This document shows, piece after piece, positions 56,953 through 64,000 of a stretch of DNA of 64,000 bases. The stretch is taken from positions 709,001-773,000 of the forward strand of contig JAUJYZ010000245.1 in NCBI GenBank assembly GCA_033675265.1, in the 5' to 3' direction. Source of the DNA: Actinostola sp. cb2023. Taxonomy: Eukaryota > Cnidaria > Anthozoa > Actiniaria > Actinostolidae. The notes under the pieces were generated by a model. The model made no database searches and had not been told where the DNA came from. It saw only the letters and a program-made list of their open reading frames with translations. A program made the translations under genes and the position numbers. The number at the start of each line of letters is the position of its first letter. Position 1 is the first letter of the stretch.

Positions 56953-57041
56953 TTAAAATCTAAATCTAACAATCTAAAAATCGATCAAAATACAAATTTG
57001 CCGAAAGCCTACCCCAATATATAAAGTCCTATAAACTATAA

Positions 57042-57435
57042 TTATACACCCTATGCATAAATGGTAGAATCGTAAAATCTCATTCACTTTGTTATTGGGA
57101 ATATGTTACAGCAATATCTGACAATCTCTTTGAAGAGAGTGTTATAAAAAATGAACACACCAAAGTTTAGGGCTGTACTACGACATCTTGAAAAGATATA
57201 GTGACTTAATTGAAATTACAAAGATTTGTGCCAGAAACCGGACTTTGGCCCTAAATGCCTCGTTTCCATGTATTTTGCACCTTTCAAATGCTTATTACTT
57301 TATGATAGTTTCATTTTTATTAATGCACTTTTGGGGTAATTACTAAACTGTGGATGATCTTTCAATCTATTATTTCAGTTTTTGCAAATTTATGCAAATT
57401 CAAGTAATCAGTCGAGTATTGCATAGGGTGTATAA
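57042..57435. mobile_element. Possible short-TIR element, ~394 bp
   Basis: TTATACACCCTATGCA is inverted as GCATAGGGTGTATAA at the right end. Only these short ends match, so it could be a decayed DNA transposon or coincidence. Confidence 0.4.
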
Positions 57436-57639
57436 AATTAAACGTAAAACCAATATTGTCAATAGAGGATTGCATCATTGATGTGAACGCACACTATAGA
57501 TATACGTTGTCTAACTAAATCATATTATCTGAGCGCCAAGTTTTCTTTCTTCGCTACAAATTACTTTACAAAACCATCAGAGGTTCTTGAAAGTAAGTAA
57601 CATTTAATGTGAGTAGGTTTTGGCGTCCCGTGCACAGGT

Positions 57640-57731
57640 GTAAACCAGGTCAGAGATATGAAAGTGATATGACGATCCAATCGATGATTTGCCACACCCG
57701 TGCACAGGTGTAAACCAAAAAAAAAGAAAAG

Positions 57732-57788
<57 letters not shown>

Positions 57789-58730
57789 TATGATATGAAA
57801 GTGATATGACGATCCAATCGATGATTTGTCACACCTTTTCGTTTCTTTATATCAATAGTTATTTATAAATACTTTTGTGTACATTCTTAATAGTTTTGAT
57901 ATTTTTATATATTCTTGTTATTCTAGTTCCTCGTTAGTGTTTTAAATTTTGAATTTTTATCATTATATATTAGCAATGTATTATATTATTAGATATTCGA
58001 GGGCCTCAAGTTTATTAGCCTCTGGCTATTTAGTGTTACTCTCTTTAAATAAAGAGTTTATTATTATTATTATTATATTATTATTATTATTACACAAAAA
58101 GAAATCGAAAGAGGAAGTAATTAAAGAGAGAAATGTTGCTATAAGAAAGGTATAAACAAGTCAAAGATACTGAAAGTGATATGATGATCCAATCGATGAT
58201 TTGCCACACAAAAAGAAATCGAAAGAGGAAGTAATTAAAGAGAGAAATGTTGCTATAAGAAAGGTATAAACAAGTCAAAGATACTGAAAGTGATATGATG
58301 ATCCAATCGATGATTTGCCACACAAAAAGAAATCGAAAGAGAAAGTAATAGACCTTTTTACCGATACGGCGGCCATTTTGGATTCTATTGTTTTGGCTAA
58401 TACATTATGGGATGCTCAGGGTGCAAATGACCCAAAAACTGTAGAGAGTGGAGTCGCGTCAATATATTATTTTTCTATTGCACCCTAGCCACAGTGTTGT
58501 ATGGCTTACTATCTACATGTGTTGTGTATTGTTATATAATTTTGTACAAATTCATTGCTTTAAATTTTTCATGGCCAAATGGTTACTAGCTTGCACCCTG
58601 GGCATTCCATAATTCAAGATGGCCGCCGTATCGGTAAAAAGATCTATTGCAGAGAGAAATGTTGCTATAAAAAAGGTAAAGATATGAAAGTGATATGACG
58701 ATCCAATCGATGATTTGTCTGGGTCTTTAG
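57640..58730. repeat. Scattered and tandem ~50-120-bp repeat with a long poly-A
   Basis: The block GAAAGTGATATGACGATCCA followed by TCGATGATTTG occurs five times (about 57660, 57798, 58168, 58288 and 58687). Two copies belong to a 120-bp tandem unit (CACAAAAAGAAATCGAAAGA...). A run of about 60 A fills 57717-57786. The third tandem copy is split by the MITE at 58351. Confidence 0.85.
58351..58644. mobile_element. MITE, 294 bp, TA target duplication, inside the tandem repeat
   Basis: Ends GACCTTTTTACCGATACGGC and CCGTATCGGTAAAAAGATC lie between TA at 58349-58350 and 58645-58646. The host repeat (GAAAGTAATTAAAGAGAG in intact copies) resumes after it as GCAGAGAGAAATGTTGCT. Both arms include GGCGGCCATTTTGGA-type sequence. 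Confidence 0.88.
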
Positions 58731-59124
58731 GCTTAAAGTATTTTCCATATCGACTTTACAATAAGAGGAATATCCCGACAGATGTCTAATTGACGGAATG
58801 GTACGTTGTTTCTCTGCCTGCATCCTTTGAACATGATTGGGTCGACACAAATAACGAAATTTCATTTAAAAGTTGCCAGCTTTGTGACAGATGCTGAAAA
58901 AGCTACCAATTTTCAAGGAAAAAAAAGATAGAAAAAATTAATATGAAAACTGAAGAGAATGAGAACAAAAGAGAGAAAGAAAGAGAGAGAGAAAGAAAGA
59001 AGGAGAGAAAAGACATCTGGACAGAAAGGCAGTGGATTGGAAGTAAGGAGCAGATCAAGATAGACACGAGAGGCGGTAGTACAGTGTTTCTGTGTGTGTA
59101 TTTCAGTGATATATCTCATTTTCA

Positions 59125-60567
59125 ATGAATATATTTACAATTTTCAAGGTATTTTCAAGGTATTCAATTTTAGGTATTTTCAAGGTATTTTCGAGGCATT
59201 TTCAAGGTATTTTCAAGGTATTTTCGAGGCATTTTCAAGCTATTTTCAAGGTATTTTAAAGAGTATTTTCAAGGCATTTTCAAGCTATTTTCAAGGTATT
59301 TTAAAGAGTATTTTCAAGGTATTTTTTCAAGGTATTTTCAATGTATTTTAAAGAGTATTTTCAAGGCATTTTCAAGCTATTTTCAAGGTATTTTAAAGAG
59401 TATTTTCAAGGTATTTTTTCAAGGTATTTTCAAGGTATTTTAAAGAGTATTTTCAAGGTATTTTCAAGCTATTTTCAAGGTATTTTAAAGAGTATTTTCA
59501 AGGCATTTTCAAGCTATTTTCAAGGTATTTTCAAGAGTATTTTCAAGGTATTTTTTCAAGGTATTTTCAAGGCATTTTCAAGGCATTTTCAAGGTATTTT
59601 CAAGAGCATTTTCAAGGCATTTTCAAGAGTATTTTCAAGGCATTTTCAAGGTATTTTCAAGAGTATTTTCAATGTATTTTAAACAGTATTTTCAAGGTAT
59701 TTTAAAGAGTATTTTCAAGGTATTTTCAAGGTAGTTTCAAGGTATTTTAAAGAGTATTTTCAAGGTATTTTAAAGAGTATTTTCAAGGTATTTTCAAGGT
59801 AGTTTCAAGAGTATTTTCAATGTATTTTCAAGAGTATTTTCAAGGTATTTTCAAGAGTATTTTCAAGAGTATTTTCAAGGTATTTTCAAGAGAATTTTCA
59901 AGGCATTTTCAAGGTATTTTCAAGAGTATTTTCAATGTATTTTCAAGAGTATTTTCAAGAGTATTTTCAAGAGTATTTTCAAGGTATTTTCAAGAGTATT
60001 TTCAATGTATTTTCAAGAGTATTTTCAAGGTATTTTCAAGAGTATTTTCAATGTATTTTAAAGAGTATTTTCAAGGTATTTTAAAGAGTATTTTCAAGGT
60101 ATTTTCAAGAGTATTTTCAAGGTATTTTCAAGAGTATTTTCAATGTATTTTAAAGAGTATTTTCAAGGTATTTTAAAGAGTATTTTCAAGGTATTTTCAA
60201 GGTAGTTTCAAGGTATTTTAAAGAGTATTTTCAAGGTATTTTAAAGAGTATTTTCAAGGTATTTTCAAGGTAGTTTCAAGAGTATTTTCAATGTATTTTC
60301 AAGGTATTTTAAAGAGTATTTTCAAGAGTATTTTCAATCATGTATTTTCAAGAGTATTTTCAAGGTATTTTCAAGAGTATTTTCAAGGTATTTTCAAGAG
60401 TATTTTCAATGTATTTTAAAGAGTATTTTCAAGGTATTTTAAAGAGTATTTTCAAGGTATTTTCAAGAGTATTTTCAAGGTATTTTCAAGAGTATTTTCA
60501 ATGTATTTTAAAGAGTATTTTCAAGGTATTTTAAAGAGTATTTTCAAGGTATTTTCAAGGTAGTTTC
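59125..60567. repeat. 11-12-bp minisatellite, ~1.44 kb
   Basis: Units TATTTTCAAGG, TATTTTCAAGAG and TATTTTAAAGAG repeat about 120 times. Larger blocks of ~150-250 bp are themselves duplicated, for example the segment near 59890-60180 recurring near 60290-60540. Phe/Lys/Ser frames are artefacts. Confidence 0.97.
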
Positions 60568-62034
60568 CATATTTTCTCCAGTTTCGTGCAGGATACAATG
60601 TGATAGCTTAATTGGTCTTGAAACGGCCGGCTATTAAACGATCCCTGTTGAGTTGTGGAAATTAAGGAGAAAATTACATCCTTACATTCAATATACACAT
60701 ATTACATTCATGTTATGCCATATCACACACGTTGACATCCTTATTTAACATCCAACGACTATTGCTAAACTTTTACGCGAAAGCGCTGTCTATGTCTGAC
60801 AAAGTTTCAGGTACCCATGATGCATTGCGCAATTCAAATCTGATTATTATTCAATATTCGGTCGTTGTGTCTTCCATTCGTTGATCGACAAGATTCAAGG
60901 AGTCTGCATTAGTAGAACAATCTGATCAAGATATCAAGTCAAAGCCATTGGCATTGATTTGGGGGTAAGAATACGAAGATTCGAGGCAGCGAATATGGAA
61001 TGTCCACCAAGAACTGATAAAAACCCCTGAATACTGTGCAATCTATGAGGTCTACCGATAGACAGGAAGTTGACAACAAAAATAGCAAATGAACATCAGG
61101 AAAGCTAAATTACCCACGAGTTTTCGGCGGTTGAAACGATATCGTAATAACGGTCACAATGGAGCTAATGAATGTCTTTTTTCTTTATTAATAATTTGCT
61201 TTCACGAAAGCTTCATTTTTACCTTTTCACTGATTTCAATCATGTGAAAACAGAAGAAATAAAAACAATGGGACATATTTCAATCAGGCGTCACGGAATC
61301 TTACAACACTGTATCGACTACAGTATTCCCCGGGGATACAAAATACTTAATACTTGAACTTCGCTCCAATTTTCTCACTGTGTGAGTTGCAGAGAAATGA
61401 AGGTAGAATCGCTCGGGGGAGCCGGGCTGAACTTCGAGGAAAGGGAATTTCAGTAGAGGGCTAAACGTTCATTAATGGACATGTAATCTACTCTCGGATC
61501 ATCAACTTCTAGAGCCATTCTGAAATTATCTGGTTTAGCGGGGACCTTTTGAAATCTGTGCCTGTGTAGTATAAGACACCTAATCGAGCAAGGAAAAAAC
61601 GAGGGGCTTTGTATAAAATAACGAGTAGCAACATTAACAGAAAGAAAGCGTGTAGATTGTTATCTGCAATTGAATTTTCTTTTTAAAGGTCGTTTGGTTT
61701 CTGTCAGGGTACCTTTGATGTTTATTCGCTGATACAAATAGCTTCCGCCATTTTGAATTTTAAGTTCAAGTTTACAAAAAAAAAGCCATCTGGTGAATTA
61801 ACAAACTGAAAGTTCAACCAATTGATTGAGACGCACCTGAATTCATGAGCAATCCTTTCTCCAATATTTCACTATATTCGGGCAACAAACGATGCATTGC
61901 ACCAACTCTGGCATTCAGTTATATTCCTGAACATGAACGCACTAAATCTGACACAGTCTAAGTTGAGAAACTGAGCGTTCTTTTTCTAGACGCCGGTTTA
62001 AACGCATTTGTCTGTTGAAGGAAAGGAAGCAGAA
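60568..62034 (+). promoter_or_regulatory. Upstream region of the Kv3-like gene
   Basis: 1.47 kb without a gene. The channel promoter and 5'UTR should lie in the nearer part. An in-frame TAA at 61999-62001 precedes the ATG. No TATA box or repeat element was recognised with confidence. Confidence 0.35.
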
Positions 62035-62591
62035 ATGCCCGCACATCATCGCGGCTCAAATACCGGTGATCGCAGACTTGTGATCAATGTTGGTGGACGT
62101 CGCTATGAAACATTTCAAAGCACGCTCACAAGTATTCCTGATACTAGGCTAGCATGGATAGCTGGTCAACCGCAGGAAGCACCAGAATACGACAAGATCA
62201 ATAATGAATTCTTTTTTGACAGGCATTCGGGCCTTTTTGAAGAGGTCTTGAATTACTATAGAACCGGCAAACTGCACTGCCCGAAAGGAATTTGCGGAAG
62301 CGCGTTTGAAGAAGAACTGTCGTTTTGGGGAATAGACGAGGAGCAAATGGAAGCATGTTGTTGGCCTGAATATACACGACAAAGAACAGCTATTGAGAAT
62401 TTACGTGTCTTCCACGGAAATGCCTCTCAAGAGAGCCTCCGCAGCGAGGATAGCAATGTCTCATGTGAAACATTGTATCCGAGAAGATCATCCACTGACA
62501 GGAATGGAATAAGAAGTCTTTACAGGAAGATTCAACCGTGGTTTTGGAGAGGGTTGGATGAGCCTTTTTCATCAGTCACGGCTAAGGTAAC
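62035..62591 (+). CDS. Kv3/Shaw-type voltage-gated K+ channel, first coding exon (T1 domain), partial
   Basis: Opens MPAHHRGSNTGDRRLVINVG and carries a complete T1 tetramerisation domain at about residues 13-112 (VINVGGRRYETFQSTL, NEFFFDRHSGLFEEVLNYYR, TGKLHCPKGICG). The zinc-binding pattern of non-Shaker channels, H-x5-C-x20-C-C, is intact at H81, C87, C108 and C109. The exon ends in RKIQPWFWRGLDEPFSSVTA, matching the segment just before S1 in Kv3 channels. The donor ACGTAAGT leaves phase 2 (an alternative donor AAGGTAACG lies 5 bp upstream). S1-S6 are not found in the remaining 1.4 kb. The start is the first ATG after an in-frame stop. Confidence 0.9.
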
Positions 62592-64000
62592 GTAAGTAGA
62601 TTTTTGCTACAGATGTAAAATTATATTCCAAAATCTACTCCCTCCATGATTTGATCATTGCTGGAGACTTGACTATTCATAACGCCTGGCATAAATCAGT
62701 TTCCATTTTTTTTTCGTCTTCAAAATATAATCCACCTCGAGAGATCAGGCAGAAACCCTTCAGACAGAAAAGTCAATCGCTTTAAGAGTTTTAATCTTGG
62801 AATTTTAACAAATTCCTTAAATAACAATTCTGTAGGTTAGATTCTTCCCATAACACGTATAGTGATATCAATTAAGAAACTACAATTCACATCGCACAAT
62901 TATGTGAGCACGATTTTATTAAAAATACTTTTTTTTTCCTGTGTGAGAAAAGGAGCAATTGACACCATACTCGAATTTAAAATGAACAACTCGCAGTAAA
63001 AACAAAAAATAGAAACAAATATTGCGAAGAATGAATATGCATTTCACTGACGACAGCTGGACATTTACAACTATATTTATTTCTAAAAGGGATGACATTG
63101 ACTGCCCGTTAAACATTGCCTACGGCGGATTTCTCCGATTCAAGACATTTCTGAAAGTATTTCGACTAATTGTAAAATCTTTAGGGCTTTAATCTAAAAA
63201 GCTACCAAACGTGTCATTTCCCGCCATTTGAGTTTAAATGTGACAAAGGTGCCATTTTCTTGCCATTCTATTTTGTAAGCAAATATGCCATTTCCCGCCA
63301 TTTTATTCAACAAAGTTAGCAAAGATGCCATTTTCCTGCCATTCTATTTAGAAAATAAGCAAATGTGCCATTTTCCCGCCATTTTATACAACAAAGTTAG
63401 CAAAGGTGCCATTTTCCCGCCATTTTTTAACAGAGTTAGCAAAGGGGCCATTTTCCTGCCATTTTATTCAACAAAGTTAGCAAAGGTACCATTGTATTTT
63501 ATAAAATAAGCGAACATGTCATTCCCCGCCATTTCATTCGGCCATGTAGCGGCGGACGTGTAATTTTTCGCTATCATTTTAAATAGCTAGAAACAGATGT
63601 TATTTTCCGTCATTTCATTTTGCAGAACGCAAATGTGCCGTTTTAGGCCAAATTAATACTCAAAGCCAGAAAGTATTTCATCTCCCTCGTTGTCGTATTT
63701 CAGAAAAAAAATGATAATTGTTATTAACTCTGAAAATCCCTGTACGTTCAATTTGTTTATCCTGATAACAACAGGAATCACTTTATTCATTTACAAAATG
63801 CAAAAAACAGACCGATTTCCACCGATTCAATCTCATCACGCTGAGCTTAGACTAAAGGGTAGTAATTATACATGTTCCCATTCAAAGAGTAAATAAAGCT
63901 AGACATGTTTTGATTGGTTCTGATATTAAACGACAAAATACGGCCACTTGAATGTGAAATAAAGCGAATCTAAAACAAATAACAATAATACTTTAATAAA
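62592..64000. other. Kv intron 1 (start), no further exon seen
   Basis: No S1-S6 coding sequence was recognised, so the intron runs past the window edge. It contains the CCGCCATTTT array described separately. Confidence 0.6.
63212..63560. repeat. Imperfect ~60-70-bp repeat rich in TTTCCCGCCATTTT
   Basis: Blocks of AACAAAGTTAGCAAAGGTGC followed by CATTTTCCCGCCATTTTA recur about five times, with T for C changes (CCTGCCATT). It lies in the first intron of the Kv gene. Confidence 0.8.

Noticed and set aside
59094..60534. Phe/Ser/Lys-rich frames of 60-118 codons
   Set aside because: 11-12-bp TATTTTCAAG minisatellite; no other evidence.
1..64000. tRNA, rRNA or snRNA genes
   Set aside because: Looked for obvious conserved boxes and stems by eye and found none; a covariance-model scan would be needed to exclude them.

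Overview
This is animal (metazoan) genomic DNA: AT-rich, intron-rich, and crowded with short inverted-repeat transposons and tandem repeats. An intronless class A GPCR, a vertebrate-like TRIP11 with one giant exon, a vasohibin gene and a Shaw-type potassium channel exon together fit an invertebrate such as an anthozoan cnidarian (sea anemone or coral). The species call is inference. No bacterial or viral genes were seen.

Four genes are supported. (1) 4466-20526, + strand: TRIP11/GMAP-210, a Golgi golgin, reconstructed as 17 coding exons and about 2278 codons. It carries an N-terminal amphipathic motif, a 3966-bp coiled-coil exon and a C-terminal GRAB-like domain. One base appears to be missing in exon 4. 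(2) 22103-25296, + strand: a vasohibin (VASH) tubulin-tyrosine carboxypeptidase in 10 exons and 292 aa; its Cys/His/Ser triad has the same spacing as human VASH1. (3) 33566-34684, - strand: an intronless rhodopsin-class GPCR of 372 aa, probably peptide-type. (4) 62035-62591, + strand: the first coding exon of a Kv3/Shaw-type channel, with a complete T1 domain and zinc motif; the pore lies beyond the window. A two-exon orphan gene (30174-31359) is possible but unproven, and a LINE endonuclease remnant lies near 44.6-44.8 kb.

Most of the rest is repeat. It includes a 1.95-kb near-perfect palindrome whose arms are 16-bp minisatellites (2190-4139), at least fifteen MITE or foldback elements, several with clear TA, TAA or TTAA target duplications, and more than a dozen tandem arrays. 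Two arrays sit inside terminal inverted repeats, as if MITEs had expanded into satellites. One array starts inside the last TRIP11 coding exon. Another puts about 50 branch-point-like motifs into a TRIP11 intron.

The four genes show no operon-like link. TRIP11 and VASH lie tandemly 1.6 kb apart; they act at the Golgi and on microtubules respectively, but any functional connection is speculation. I found no clearly novel multi-gene system. The most unusual content is the repeat architecture and its overlap with TRIP11.
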